Positions 1-14,925 of a stretch of 64,000 nucleotides of DNA are shown one piece after another. The notes beneath the pieces are model-generated. The model did not search any database and was not told the origin of the DNA. It saw only the letters and a list, made by a program, of their open reading frames with translations. Position 1 is the stretch's first letter. Each line of letters begins with the position of its first letter. Source of the DNA: Fragum whitleyi (lineage: Eukaryota; Mollusca; Bivalvia; Cardiida; Cardiidae); contig OX411543.1 of NCBI GenBank assembly GCA_948146395.1, forward strand, positions 66,227,474-66,291,473, read 5' to 3'. A program made the position numbers and the translations under genes.

Positions 1-1030
1 CGATGACATTAACGCTGTAACAATACCTGAGGTTTTCTCAGCAGACGGCGAAGTAAAAATGAACTAGTAATTGACAACAAGTGTGTCAACCATCCTTCAA
101 TGGAGAAGCCATGTGACAGAAAAGCCATAGACTCACAGCCAATTTCTACAATTGCCTAAATATGTGCACAAAAGAGACTTAAATCAGCCTGTGTTCTGTA
201 TAGTCTGATCAGTCTTTACCCTGCCCTTTAAAAATAGATTCAGACAATCAGCCATTATAATTAACACACATAAAGACACTGTAAAATTGTCCGTATTTCT
301 CTTTGTCTGCTACAAGTAAAACTGTTGGAAATATTATACACAAGATGAAATAGGTGATACACATATATATATGTAGTGTCACCTGCTTTCAAGTTAGTGA
401 TTGTTGAATGAAAATAAGCAAACAATAGGCATAACTAGGATTTTTAAGCACTCAGAAGGCAACCACAAAAGAATATATCATAGAAACATATTTCATACCT
501 AAATTACATAATTTTACATTTTGCATCAGAAAAAGGCATACTAAATCAAAGCTCCCTGACCATGTTATACATAGCTCCCAGGAGCATTTATTAGGAGAAA
601 TACAGTATATCTAGGGCACTTGATTATTAAAGGTTTGACTGTCTGGCTGTCTTTTGTTAGATCCTAACTTCCATTTCAATATTTCTATTTGTTTTATTTG
701 GAATTATCATAACCACAGCTTAAATTATGCTGCTATTATACGGTTTTAAAAATTTACAGACAATTGTTTGATAGAGATTCATGTGGTCCCATTGTATGTG
801 ACTGGTCACATTTTGAAATATCTCTGACCTGTTTAGCAAATAATAATTCTGTATAATGAATACTTGGAGAAACAAGAGGACCATGATGGTCCTATATCCC
901 TAACCTTCGTCTCTTTGACTTTCCTAAGCAAACTTAAATGCTTTAAAGATCATTTTAATGACCAATATATTATATATATACCAATATATAATACCAATAT
1001 ATTACTCTAAACCTTTGATACCTGCATAAG
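1..1030. other. Non-coding stretch, nothing recognised
   Basis: AT-rich sequence with stop codons in all frames and no exon-like block with splice signals. Only short AT-dinucleotide runs near 361-372 and 965-1000 stand out. No gene or mobile element could be supported. Confidence 0.5.
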
Positions 1031-1953
1031 TTTCTAGCCCTTTCTAAATAAGTTTCATGTTACCTGACATACATTCTGACCAAGTTTCATGAAGATTTGG
1101 CCATATTTGTGGCCTCTAGAGTGTAAACTAAAAAAATTGTCATTAAGGCCCCTTTTCCCATGATTTGGCACCAATCCTTCCCATTTTCAATAGGGTTTAT
1201 CCTTGTGAGCTAGCCATTATTCTCAGCAAGTTTCATGAAAATTGAATTAAATTTGTGGCTTCTAGATTGTAAACAAGAAAATTGTCATTAAGGCCCCTTT
1301 TCCTGTGATATATCATGGATACTTCCCATTTTCATTAGGGTACATCCTTGTGACCTGACCAACATTCTGACCAAGTTTCATGAAGATTGGGCCATATTTG
1401 TAGCGTCTAGAGCTTAAGAAAGAAAATTATCCTTAAGGCCCCTTTTCCCATGATATGGCATGGATCCTTCCCATTTTCAATAGGGTTCATTCTTGTGACT
1501 TGGGCAACATTCTGACTAAGTTTTATTAAGATTGGGCCATATTTGTGACCTCTAGAGTGTAAACAAGAAAATTATCCTTATGGTTCCTTTTCCCATGATA
1601 TGGCTTGGATCCCTCCCATTATCAATAGGGTTCATCCTTGTAACAAGGCCAACATTCTGACCAAGTTTCATGAAGATTGGACCATATTTGTGGCCTCTAC
1701 AGAGTAACCAAGCAAAATTTCTTTAAGGTCCCTTTTCCTGTGATATTGCACAGATCCTTCCCATTTTCAATAGGGTTCATTCTTGTGACATGGCCAACAT
1801 TCTGACCAAGTTTCATGAAGATTGGATGATATTTGTGGCCTCTAGAGTGTAAACACTTAAATTGTTGACGCCGTATGACACACGATGTACGACGCACGAC
1901 AGACAATCATTGATCACAAAGCTCACCTTGAGCATGATGTGCTTAGGTGAGCT
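1030..1953 (+). repeat. Tandem array of about 145-bp monomers (array A)
   Basis: About six diverged head-to-tail units, anchored by the motif AAGTTTCATGAAGATTGG near 1083, 1230, 1374, 1517, 1664 and 1808. Each unit also carries GTGGCCTCTAGAGTGTAAAC and a CCCTTTTCC(C/T)(A/G)TGATAT block. The array ends in a GACG-rich tail and a hairpin with 9-bp arms (AGCTCACCT at 1920-1928, AGGTGAGCT at 1945-1953). The design, monomers plus a short structured terminal module, matches what is known of bivalve pearl/Helentron-associated elements. The family assignment is inference. Confidence 0.85.
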
Positions 1954-3225
1954 AAAAATATCTTGAGAGAAGATAGAATGATCATTCTAAATTAAAGAAT
2001 GTTACATAAATTGAATGAATTCAACCCTAGTCAGCCTGCTCAGAATGTCTCTTTTTGTCTGACAAGTCACATGATTTATATATTTGACCCATCACTAGAA
2101 AAGGGACCATCTGGGTAGTATGTAAAGTGCCGACCCTAGGCAGACTGTGCGGACTGATAAAGCTGTATAGGTAGATTTTGTGTGGTGAACCTTGAAATCA
2201 ACTTTTTACTGTTAGATTCACATGACATTTGTTTGAAATCGATAAAATAGGTTAAAATAACACATTGAAAAATTTAAAAATTATCTTTTAAACCATGGTC
2301 ATTGCTTGTCTTAAAATGTAAGGCTCACTCAAACATGTACTTTCATTATTTCAGTGAAGGGATCAGGTTAAATTCCTATCATTTGCTTTTTAAGAATACC
2401 CGATTTACCTATGGTAACGGACTAAATGCCTAAACCAGAGCTCAGTTTTAAAAATACACCTATGATAATAAGCTTTTAGCAGAAAAACAAAATTCGAGGG
2501 TTCAACGCAACACTATTGTAACTCCATAATTGTACATTTGACAGGAGGATGAAAAAACTATTTCTTTTTTCCTGTTAATGCAAATGCCAAAGTCCTTTCA
2601 TGCAAAAACCTTCTTATAATCTTCAGTTTTAACATAGAAGTGAAAACTTTAGAAAACATAAATTATTAAATAAGATGTTTGTAAAAATGTGACTTACAAC
2701 AGTTTTCCACTTCAAACTGTTCTTGTCTGAGTTGGACATCTTTATGCAACACTGAAGTAACTTGACTTACAACAGTTTTCCAACTCAAATTATTTAACAG
2801 TGAGTTGAAATAAAATATGCAACACTGTTGTAAGTGGACTCTCATCAGTGCCCCAATTAAAATAAAGAACAACTCAAATAGATCTACATATCATGGCATA
2901 TTGCTGGTTTAATGGTATAGGAGTAAATAATGCATGATATTACTTTTTGGGAAAACTGAGAAAGAACATGTTAATCTCTTAAATTTTACTTAAAGATTTT
3001 GTAAGATCTTTTGCAAATTGGAATTTTCTTGCTTAAATGTTTCTTTTCAGCTTTGGGAAATGGTCCTTTTAAGAGATTCATTTAAAGAAGTAAACAAAAC
3101 AAAACCAACAAAAAAACTGGAATTTCACTGAAAACATTCCCTAACTATATTGTACTCCATCTAACCATGTATGGCAATATATCTTTAAATTTCCATTTGT
3201 TATTTGAGAACTATTTTTAGCTCAG
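1954..3225. other. Non-coding stretch with a short duplicated palindromic segment
   Basis: No gene. A block CTTACAACAGTTTTCCA(A/C)CTC occurs twice, near 2693 and 2764. The sequence around 2501-2530 is the reverse complement of a segment near 6598-6630 (GGAGTTACAACAGTGTTGCA type), so both are probably remnants of one dispersed repeat. Confidence 0.4.
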
Positions 3226-3229
3226 CTGT

Positions 3230-3505
3230 TTTCAGAGAAAACCCGAGGTATTGCTATAGCCTTCGTGTCGCTGTTGTCGTCGTTGTGCGAATACTTTGAC
3301 ATTTTGTGATATCTCTGGTTCTACTGAAAGCATTTACTTGAAACTTGGCACATATGTTCATCATCAAAGCAACCTATACTATCAAGAGGGATAACTCTAG
3401 ATACATTTCGAACAAATTATGCCCCTTTTTTGACTTAGATTTTTTCTCACCATCAAGCACTCAACAGCCGAGCGTAGGCACCCGTAGGCGGTGCTCTTGT
3501 TAAGA
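3230..3505 (+). repeat. Dispersed repeat, copy 1
   Basis: Starts at about AGCTCAGCTGTTTTC and runs through AACTTGGCACATATGTTCATC to a GTAGGCGGTGCTCTTGTT end. A clearly homologous copy lies at about 33925-34235 with the same landmarks in the same order. No coding capacity. Confidence 0.7.
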
Positions 3506-3984
3506 AGTTTGAAATAATGGTAAGGATAATTAATATGTTCAGAATGAACATTATTTTGTAATAAAACATGGTTACATCTATACTCACTCAACATTTTCCA
3601 TAGTTTGATTAATTGTTACCTAAACTTATCAGCTAGTTAAGAAGATAGGTGTTGTTGTTTTTGTGAAAAGAGTAGTTCTTACAAGTGTCTTATTACAAAT
3701 TACAAGTGAATCTTTATATGAACTTCACTTGAAAGATTAAATATATTTCATTAAATTAAGGTTTGAAGAAAGAACTTATTTGTAAAACAATCTATTCCTT
3801 AGAAAAAGAAACAATACAAAGTAGGATGAAAGAGGACTTTTGGTTTTTTCATGTCAGATCTAATTCAGAAGTTTAACATTACTGGAAATTTTAAGTGCAT
3901 ATTAACATAGGAAATAAATTGGACCGGAGATTATTCATATGGCAAAGTCAGATAAGACTTTTTCATTACCACAATATCAGCATC

Positions 3985-4800
3985 ACTTCATATCATTAAC
4001 TCGCCAAAGGTCAGCGAGCTTTTGTCATTTTAAAATGTCTGTTGTGCATGTGTGCATCCGTCTGTCTGCCCGTCTGCACATAAACTTTTCTTTAAACATC
4101 TTTTTACCTGAGCAGATTTTGAAGAAACTTGGCAGAAATGTTCTTCTAAAGTTGTTCAAGAAATTTGGATTGACCCCCTAATATGGGCATTGCAGGGTGG
4201 GGCTTATTTTCACTATAAAATCGTTAAAAATCTTCTTTTCCCAAACCATTGGCTCGATTTCAATGAAACTTGGCATGAATGATCCTTGGGTGACCCTCTT
4301 CGTAACTTGTTCAAGAAATTTATTTGACCTCCAAATATGGGTATGGCAGTGAAGGGCTTAAGCCTTATTTTCGCTATAAAATCACTAAAAATCTTCTCCT
4401 CCCAAACCATCTGCCTGATTTCAATGAAACTAAGCATGATTGATTCTTGGGTGACCCTCTTCTAAAGTTGTTCAAGAAATTTGGATTGACCGGGTGGGGC
4501 TTATTTAACTATATAAATCTATAAAAATATTCTCCTCCTAACCCATTGGCCAGATTTCAATGAAACTTGGCATGTATTATCCATGGGTGATCCTCTTCTT
4601 AATATTGAGTTGTTCAAGAAATTTTGATTAATCATCAAATATTTGCATGGCAGGGTTATTTTCACTATAAAATTATCTTCTCCCCAACCATTGGACCAAT
4701 TTCAATCAAACCTTGCAGGGTTATGTTCCTTGGGTAAAATTCCACCTAGTAGAATTTTGATTGGCTCATATGGTTGGCTGGGCTTATGTGCACAAATATG
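3985..4800 (+). repeat. Tandem array of about 155-165-bp monomers (array B)
   Basis: Four diverged units anchored by TTGTTCAAGAAATTT near 4153, 4307, 4474 and 4612. Each contains CCAAACCATTGGC(C/T) and ATTTCAATGAAACTTGGCATGA. A head module near 3985-4090 has TCCGTCTGTCTGCCCGTCTGCAC. Same architecture as array A but an unrelated monomer. Confidence 0.8.
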
Positions 4801-7255
4801 ATTGCTGTTTTCCCATGCTTTATAAGATTGTTTCATTGTAAAAGATCCATCAAGACATATCTATCGTATTAAAAAAGTACTTTTCCTATTTAGAATCAAG
4901 ACTTGTAATTTTTTTTGCAAAACAATTTTCTATATAAGTTTTAGCCTACACTAAAATCAGCTTTTCTTTCCATTTTTTGGCTTCTTCACAAATTTCCTTG
5001 TTAGCTTCCATATCTGACTGAGTTTCTCATTGATATATACTTGAAAGCCAGTGGAGTGATACAGGCCCTCTTGGGTCTCTTGTTTGAAGGTTGGAGAGAT
5101 TTGTAATGTCTGTCTATACATATTATGATATTCTTATTAATACCCTACAAGTATCGAGCATTGAGTTCACCATGAAAGTTTAATAGAACCCCATGCTAAT
5201 ATATAACCCCATCCCCCCTTTCACACATTAAATCTACCAATTTCTTGTCTGATTTTTAGAAAATTTGAAGCCTCTTATGAACCTCCATCCTAAACAAATT
5301 TATGCCGCAATGATTTCACAAAGGGGCAATATGACTTTTCCCGGCCAAATGTTAAGCTTCTGTATTCATTCAATTCTTAGCTTTAAGGGTTTTTTATATC
5401 TTAATGCACTGTGCGCTAGATTTCATCAGAAGACCAGTGTAAACCTCACTCCTAGGCTATGTTGTGGTAAATGTTGTATTCATTCATGAATCAACGTTGG
5501 TTTTGATCTTCATCTTGCAGTCTTAGGTATTGTTGGGTTTTGGGTTTTTTTTTTTTGCCATTTTTCCATGTAATTACATCCATAGCCTCTATCCAATCCC
5601 TACCCCCTTCTCAAAGAAATGTGATGATTCCAATAAACCTTGAGGTAAATTAAATTGATGAGTCCAAGACACCATATTTGACCTTTACATTAAAAGAACA
5701 AGTTTCTTCTATAAGATCGAACCTTTGCTTTATTTTCACTGATCACAAGAATGCGTATTGATACTTTTGTTAAAAAAACAATGACAAAATAGAAGTGGTG
5801 GTGTTCCACATGTGTCAAGGTAATGTCACCTCTTGTCAATTTCAATTATCAACTTTGAATTTTGGTATCATTTTCAAGATTTTTGTGATGAGAAAAATAA
5901 TGCTTACCATAAAAGCTCTTATTATACAACCCCTAGGTACTATTAGATTTATCATATTTCTATTAAAAAGGGGGAGGGGTTATTAAAGGCTATTAAAGAC
6001 ATCTGAAATTTAGCCAAAGTTAACAAATACCAAAGATTTGTAAAGCCTTAAAGGACTTATGGAATTTGAAGGTGATTAATGAATGAATATAATTTACCGT
6101 AGTGTAGGAGGGAGATTTACAGGCCTTGTGAATTATCCATGGTATAGTAGTACCAGGGTTTTTGTTTGACCCGCTATACTGGGTTTTGACATAACCATAA
6201 CCGTATGTTTTTAAATTTCACTTTTAAGATAACAAAGATGGTGAGATTTGTATTTATGCATCCACATTCAATATTGTTTGTTTTTGAAATATTTAAGACA
6301 TAATGGCCTGAATTTTAGGATATTTTATACAATTTGATCTCTGTTTCCTCTTAAGAATCCAGAAGAGGGAAAAACACCACTTTGATTAAAGGGTAAAAAG
6401 CAAATGATAAGTCTATGATGTCATTCAGATAAGTAAAGTATAAAAAATCAATAATTAAAAAGTCCATCAGGAGTTACAACATTTTGCCAACTTAATCAAT
6501 AAAGTACTTTAAAAACAAAATTTTCACAAAATATTTCAAGAGTAGGTGTATTTTGTTTGAAATAAACCAAAAATACAAAAAAACAAATTTGTGAAAATTT
6601 GGAGTTACAACAGTGTTGCATTGAGCCCGCGAAATGCAAAATTAAAGCAGTTGTAATTAAATTTAAGTCAATGACCAAAGATTTTGGTTCAAATTTCTTA
6701 CAATCATACTTTAAATAAAATTTGAGCCTGAGCATGATATTTCCATTAATTTCTATGGAGTTGGTGGACAGTCATTTAGCTGCCTGACAAATCACAAAAT
6801 TATCTAGAGAACAGAAATAGGCTCGTATCTAGTAGGCACATAGTGAACACTCTCATCAGATAGTATTTGAAGCTCAGAGTGATCTGAATATAACCATTGC
6901 ACATATTATGTGAAATGGTTAGAAATGTCACACACATGCTCGTATAAAATATTTAAGACAGTCCATTTTATCAGAGGGCGTAGGTATGTCCAATAACCCT
7001 TGTCATACTGAATAAAAACCTTGACAAAATTGTATCAAAATCAAAGTACTGAAAGGACTAGATGCAATAATTGTGAATCAATAATCATTTAGAAAATAAA
7101 ATTTCGAAACTTTTTTCTAGTTTAAAAAAGAAAATCAGGTGGAAAAGACTAAAACCAGACTGCAAATTTGTGCAGCCTGATCTTGGTCTATACCTCTTGT
7201 CCAAGCAGGAATATCTTGCATTAAGCAACACAACAAAGTTGAATATGTAGATGAA
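4801..7255. other. Intergenic, no gene seen
   Basis: No ORF shows recognisable protein similarity and no exon-like block is bracketed by good splice sites. The right end of the GAGCCTGTG-type MITE is visible near 6925-6945 (TTAGAAATGTCACACACATGCTC), and a palindromic ACAACAGTGTTG segment lies near 6606. Confidence 0.45.
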
Positions 7256-8144
7256 TTACATCTTTGAGTGCACTTTTATAACTTTAGATAAACATGGCAC
7301 TGATGTGATGAATGAATCTAAAGTCTGTCTGTATTCCACCTCATGGACCATTAGATGGGCAGCATGCTTTGACTTGGTCCACAGTTTTCCTTGGACAGGA
7401 ATAGAATGTTTGCTATGCCATTCATTGATGTATTCCTCTATCACATCCCAGCTGGAGAGTTTGTCATTTTTACTGTAGAATATCAATGTTGGGACTTTCA
7501 GGGGATGCTTCTTGGCAAAGTCAAGACAGTGGTCATAAACTTCCACTGTATTTTTGTGAGTAAGGTAATAATATGTATTCATAGCTTTTGGCATAATCCA
7601 TCTAACCGCCTGATTTCTTGAAATTCCAGAAGCAATGCCAGAAATCATTCCTTCCAAACTTCCGATTGCTAAGCTGTCATAAACTATGCCACAAATTTTG
7701 TTTTGTATGATATCATATTGAGGTTTCTTGTCATGTAATGCTTCAGTTAGAACAATAAAATTGTATGCACCCATTGAAAAAGCATGGACTAGTAAGTTAT
7801 CATAATTGAGACAGTTATCATGTAAATAGGTTAAAGTCTGATTTGCAAGATCACCGGAATATTTAGGCCAGGAAAAATGTCGTAAGTAGCTCCTTATTGG
7901 CAGAACATCAAATCCATAGCCATTATAAATCTTGCTGTATTTATTCAGAGCCTTATCTGAAGCACCATAAAAACTGTACATTAACACTAGAGTTTGAGAC
8001 TGTTGTTTTGAAACTTGGTCAGCATGTTTGATGACAAACTCCTTGTTCAAGATTGGTGAGAGCTGTGTCATGCTGCTTGTGACAGTCAATACTGGTCCTC
8101 CCCTTTGCTTTATGAGTTGATACAATGGTCTGACTAGAGATGAT
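7256..8144 (-). CDS. TMEM53-like: TMEM53-like (DUF829) protein, terminal coding exon; paralogue 1
   Basis: Open frame of about 295 codons ending in TAA at 7256-7258. Counted from the TTG codon at 8125, it shows the DUF829/alpha-beta-hydrolase layout: a first strand ending LVLMYSFYGASDKAL (47-60), a nucleophile elbow HAFSMGA with Ser117, a VYDSLAIGS segment (148-156), an acid-strand motif FYSKNDKLSSW with Asp221, and a C-terminal KHAAHLMVH with His257. In vertebrates TMEM53 is a nuclear-envelope protein reported to restrain BMP signalling; function here is unknown. The frame stays open upstream to a TTGCAG acceptor (exon from 8144), with a second possible acceptor CTCTAG (exon from 8133), so the N-terminus lies in an upstream exon that I could not identify. 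The first internal ATG is at 8071. About half of the residues match the paralogue at 18674-19533. Confidence 0.85.
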
Positions 8145-8149
8145 CTGCA

Positions 8150-10875
8150 AGTAGTTAAAACATATAAAATTCAGTATGTGAAATCCATGGGTTGACACTA
8201 ACTAGAGCTGTTGCAAAGTAGACTAATCCTCTGCACTTTGTCCAAATTTAAGTGCTATAAGTACAGGATGTGTGTGTAACAAATATTGAGAAAAGCAAAA
8301 TCAAACAAAGTTTGACTGCGACCTTGAACTGAAACCTATGTGAACAAAAACTATTAGGCACTCTTTCAGGTCATTAGTAGCATTTGTATTACGGTAAGTT
8401 TCATGTTTCTAGGTTACAAACCGCCGTTTAAAATTTGAATTTTTCAATGAAACCCTGCTGCAATAAATTAATGTAGCATTTTTTCTTTCTCATTTTGATG
8501 ACGAGGCCAATCCTACATCAGACTATCAAATGTTAGGGTTATGTTATCGCAACTAAATGAAACCCTTTGTGGGTACTTATCCGGTGACATTTCTTATGAG
8601 TACCCACATGAAAGTATTAATTAATGAACTATTGAAATGTTTCAGAGATGAAGAGAGTATTTGTTGATGTCATGAAGGCATGAAACTAAAAACCTAATCA
8701 CACTGTATGGATACTCTATGAATATATATGTCTTCTAAAATGAAAACATTCTAGCAAATATGAAAAAAAAAACCAGCATTGTATGTTTACAAATAATATA
8801 TTTCATAAGTCCTGATGACTATACCGGTGTTTAGAACATGAAATTAAAGTCTTTTGACGTCATTAATTTTGATATTAGAACACTTGATCCAGATAACATA
8901 GACTTTTGATATTCCGTTCTAGATTTTTTAATTCTGGTACTAAAATGCGGTTTCCGGATTAGAGTGTATAATTCATGAATGAAATATTTGTTCCCTTGTT
9001 ATCTTTTTCTGAACTTGAATATTCTGGATTAATGCCATCCATATTTACGTGAAATGAATTCCTAGTTTTCACTTTAGTACATTGGAATTAACATTTTTTC
9101 TAAGGACATATGACAAATAGCAAGGACGAGTTACTTTTCCAAAATTCCTTACTTTGTAAAAAAATCCTGAAATCACAAAATGGAATTACAAAAATTCCTG
9201 ATTTTGGCCTTTATTGAGAGCACTGCATGCCCCGTTTAAGAATAAACTTTGGACACAATCTTTTCTACCCTGGACTCATTGTTTTCGTCCTGGCACTTAT
9301 TGTTATGCAATTTACGAGAGGCCGGTCTCATTATGTGTAATTTCTAGATACATCGATGGTTAATAATTAGACAATTACCCTGCAATGGGGGCAGCCATGT
9401 TTTCGTCATGTGACATTTGTCACGTGGTCTGTCAAGACCTGTTATGGTGCGGATCTTTCTTGCCCGTGATCTTCGTGTAGACTGGTCCCACTGACGACTA
9501 TCATACATGAGTCCACAGTAGTACCAGTCTAATCTTTGTGTTGTTTGTGGAAATAAAACATTTTTATAGCGGGCGCATATCAACTTGAACCTGACCTTTA
9601 TGCAGAATAAACAATTAGGTCCATGAATACAATTCCGAAGATAGGCTACTTCGGCACGTGACGATCAAACATGGACACTCCGTTATACTGCACAAATTGT
9701 AGGTATACCTGTACTAAGTAGTTAACCTATATACGGGGCGCCTAATCATGTAGCAGACGATTCGATTTCAAAAACAATTACTGCGACTGAGAGAGGGGAT
9801 TTCATTTCATTCAAAACACATAAATTGCAATTAAGAAATTTGAAAATTTGTATTTTTCTCGCCTGCATCTAAATATTTTTAGTCTTTGTCCTACATTATT
9901 ATCCAATCAGAAGGCTGGTTTTTCAAATTTTTTGAAGGTTTATTTTCCATTCTCTTTCCAGCCCAGGTTTATTTTGATCATTATTTCATTTAAACGTCGA
10001 GGTTTATTTGTGATTCCACGCATGCGTACAGACTAGAACTACCCCTTCATAAATATGCAATGACCACGTGATTAGTACAAGTGAAAATCGTATAACTCGT
10101 GCACATGTTGTATAACGAATATCCTATTTAGATTTTTATCTGGCATGGCATGGATTACCATGTCGAATCTCTTATGGAACGACGACTTTTCTACTTGCCT
10201 GTACATTTATTCAAGAAAAGTAACCCTAACTAATGGGATCTAATTGAACAGTGCAATATATCCTTTACTTATTTCTTAGCGTTAATTCCAATAAACTTCT
10301 AGTTTAATTACTTTTGGTCCCTTTCTAAATTTGGCAAAATCTCATTTCATGATCAGCTATAGATGAGGTGTTTTATAGTCCACCAAAATGAACAAAGACA
10401 ATTAACTTAGTTGATGACACAAGAAAACGTCAGCGAATTGGGGTCATCCAAGGTTTGTTGGACTGTATAACATCTTTTTTCAACAGAATAGTATAATCTG
10501 CTTAGTTGTTTATGTCTTTAGATTGCCCTTCATACATAAGTTCGTAAACGCCTCATTTATTCAATAAAGGGACCTTTTATTACATACGATAATACGATTC
10601 CGTTAAGTATTTTATTCTTTCAGAGAAACATGCTAAACTGAGTGAAAAGTATTAGATTTTCGTTCATCTATGTTGTCGGGTAAATAAAACCAAATTATAC
10701 TTCATATTTATCTTCTGTAATTGCTCTTTATTAATACTCAATATTTGCGTGCATATTTCAACAACTCCATATTTGGAAAGAGTGGGGCGTTTACTTGTAA
10801 TAAATGTATCCGTCTTATTCCGTTTAAATCGTGCAATGTGATGCCAATAATATAAAAGGCGGGAAAAAGACTAAG
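8150..10875. other. Intergenic or upstream region of TMEM53-like paralogue 1
   Basis: Should contain the missing 5' exon(s) of the minus-strand gene at 7256-8144, but no convincing coding or donor block was found. A minus-strand TATA-like CTATAAAAA lies near 9561-9569 and is not specific enough to call a promoter. No mobile element recognised. Confidence 0.35.
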
Positions 10876-10878
10876 TCA

Positions 10879-10988
10879 GTTAAACGCTAATAATTGAAAA
10901 TTACACGATTTAAACAGCCTCAGTCGGTCGCTACGCTCCCTCCTTTCGGCTGTTTAAATCGTTTAATTTTCAATTATTGGCGTTTAAC
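10879..10988. repeat. Foldback hairpin element, 41-bp arms
   Basis: Left arm 10879-10919 begins GTTAAACGC and ends AAACAGCC; right arm 10948-10988 begins GGCTGTTTAAA and ends GCGTTTAAC. The arms are near-perfect complements separated by a 28-bp GC-rich loop containing GGTCGCTACGCTCCC. This looks like a foldback or MITE-type insertion. Confidence 0.85.
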
Positions 10989-10989
10989 T

Positions 10990-12870
<1,881 letters not shown>

Positions 12871-13032
12871 TTCTTAAAAGCTGAAGCTTGCATGGATAAC
12901 ATCCAAATCTCACAAGAAATATATCAGGGGACCCTTTAACAGAAGAAATACATATCCTCATTATAAGATACGCTTATTTTTGAAAGCTTCGATGAAATAA
13001 TTTGTATTCAAATTTGCAAAGATTTACTGTGT

Positions 13033-13231
13033 TTGGACGATGACTTGTATATATGCTTATGTTATGTAATTCCTGAGTATAGTAGCAGGCAAGAGCTGTA
13101 TGACCCCCTTACTTTTGATAGACTATTAGGTTTCATAGTGGATCTAAATTCAAAATGCGACGATTTTAACTTGATATTATGTGGAGATTTAAATTTTCAT
13201 ACCTCGAACCTACCCGATTTTGTAGGTTTAT
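13033..13231 (+). pseudogene. LINE endonuclease-domain fragment
   Basis: About 66 codons in one frame with the family motifs YVIPEYSSRQELYDPLTF and CGDLNFHTSNLPDF. The GDLN motif is the conserved metal/substrate-binding strand of exonuclease-endonuclease-phosphatase nucleases in non-LTR elements. It ends at a stop immediately after the domain piece; the upstream part is out of frame. Confidence 0.85.
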
Positions 13232-14194
13232 AGATAGTGTATATCAATGTAAAGTAAATAGAATTGAACAGGTTTTCGTGAGTTGCCTCCCTTCAAATTC
13301 TAATCGACCGTACCTCTAACTTTATTGGTCAGCCGATCTCCATCCGTATCATGCCGTAATGAGAGGCAAGCGACGTGCATGGATAAAGACTGGTAGACCA
13401 AGAGGCGACGAGCAAAGTAGATATCATGCTTTTGGTGTATTTGCAAAAGATGAATTCTGATATTGATCCAGCTGCAAAAATAGATAGCCCGTTATTTTGG
13501 AGACTCTTTAATTCTAGAATAGAAAATAGTAGCAATACTGTTTCAAACGAAATATGTTTTAAAATTCGTCTTACAAAGATCCTGGAAAGATATGTAAACA
13601 GTCAATTTGCTAATCTCTATTCAGAAAGATATGATCATGGATTATGTCAGGACAAGACCAAAAACCCTTTTTCATCAATTAATATCTGATTGATTTTTCG
13701 TACGATCTACAAACAAAAGATATGTTAAAACTAAGCTCTCGCAAAGAACAATACAGAGAAATTGATTTTAAATATTTATGGAATATATGCAGAACCAAAC
13801 TAAACCAAGATCAATTAGCATCACACACAACAAAAATCTTTTGGATTCATTTGTAAAAAATGTATCTTTATGTAGAGATAATTAAGAAATAGACACTTGC
13901 GTCGAAGATTTTGGCAATTTGATAGACAAAGTAACCTCCCCGCTTTTTAAAAAGAATATTAAACATGTACCGAAAGATATTCCCAAAACACCGCAAAATG
14001 AATACTCAGAATGCAATGATACAAATCATTTTACACAAGTTTAATCACCTTTGGAAAGGATCAATCTGTGATCAATCAGAATACAGTTTAAATATTTTCC
14101 TTGGTATTGCTCTTCTTACCACATAAGCAAATCTTTTCACCCGAATTTTAAATAATAGACTATGTAAATGGGCAGATTTACACAGCGTTTATAT

Positions 14195-14925
14195 AGAGGT
14201 ACAAGCTGGTTTTAGAAAGAACATGGGAACTACAGTTCAAAACTTTGCATTACACAGCGTAATTAATCACTTTATAAATAATGGCTATTCTGCGCCTTTA
14301 GTAAGGCTTTCGATTACATAAATAGGAACAGCCTTTGAACGAAATTGATTCCATTGGGCTTAAGGGGAAATGTTAAGGGGAAATGTTGAATATTATCAAT
14401 TATATGTCTAATGTTGTTAAATCGAGAGCTAAATATTTGAATCAAATAAGTGACAGTTTTGACTTCACGTTTGGAGTCAGACAAGGCGAGTATCTGTCCC
14501 CTTTTTTCTTTTCAATGTCTCTGAATGATAACAAAGATATGTACTACAAAATGGTAAAAATGGGGTAGACATAATAAATGTATTATTGCCTGTAAGACTG
14601 CCTGTAAGATTGTCTGAAAACACGTCATTCTATTACAATGGAGACTATTGAAATTGTAGGGAATTTGTTTATCTAGGAAAAGTGTTTTCTTCTGGTGCAT
14701 ATTTTTCAAATGCCGAAAGTACCCCAGCTGGTCAAGCATTAAAAGCAATTTTTAAATCAAATAAATATCTATAGATATTTACTTACATAACAATACGGCA
14801 TAGATTAGAACTCTTTTATAAATTAGTATTACCAATTCTTAACCACGGAAGCGAGGTCTTGGGCTTTAACAAAGGAAATGTTCATTTGCAATATCTTAAA
14901 GCTGCTCTTTCACAGATAAGGAAAA
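14195..14925 (+). pseudogene. LINE reverse-transcriptase fragments, catalytic core deleted
   Basis: Three frames together cover RT motifs: QAGFRKNMGTT (fingers), KAFDYINR (motif A, with the usual FVDFT part lost), and GVRQGEYLSPFFFSM (motif B). The text then jumps to GVDII and, after about 80 bases, to EFVYLG. The YADD box (motif C) is missing. Non-functional. Confidence 0.8.

Noticed and set aside
9344..9583. Candidate 5' exon of TMEM53-like paralogue 1
   Set aside because: The open frame lacks similarity to DUF829 N-termini and has no suitable donor in phase with the acceptor at 8144.
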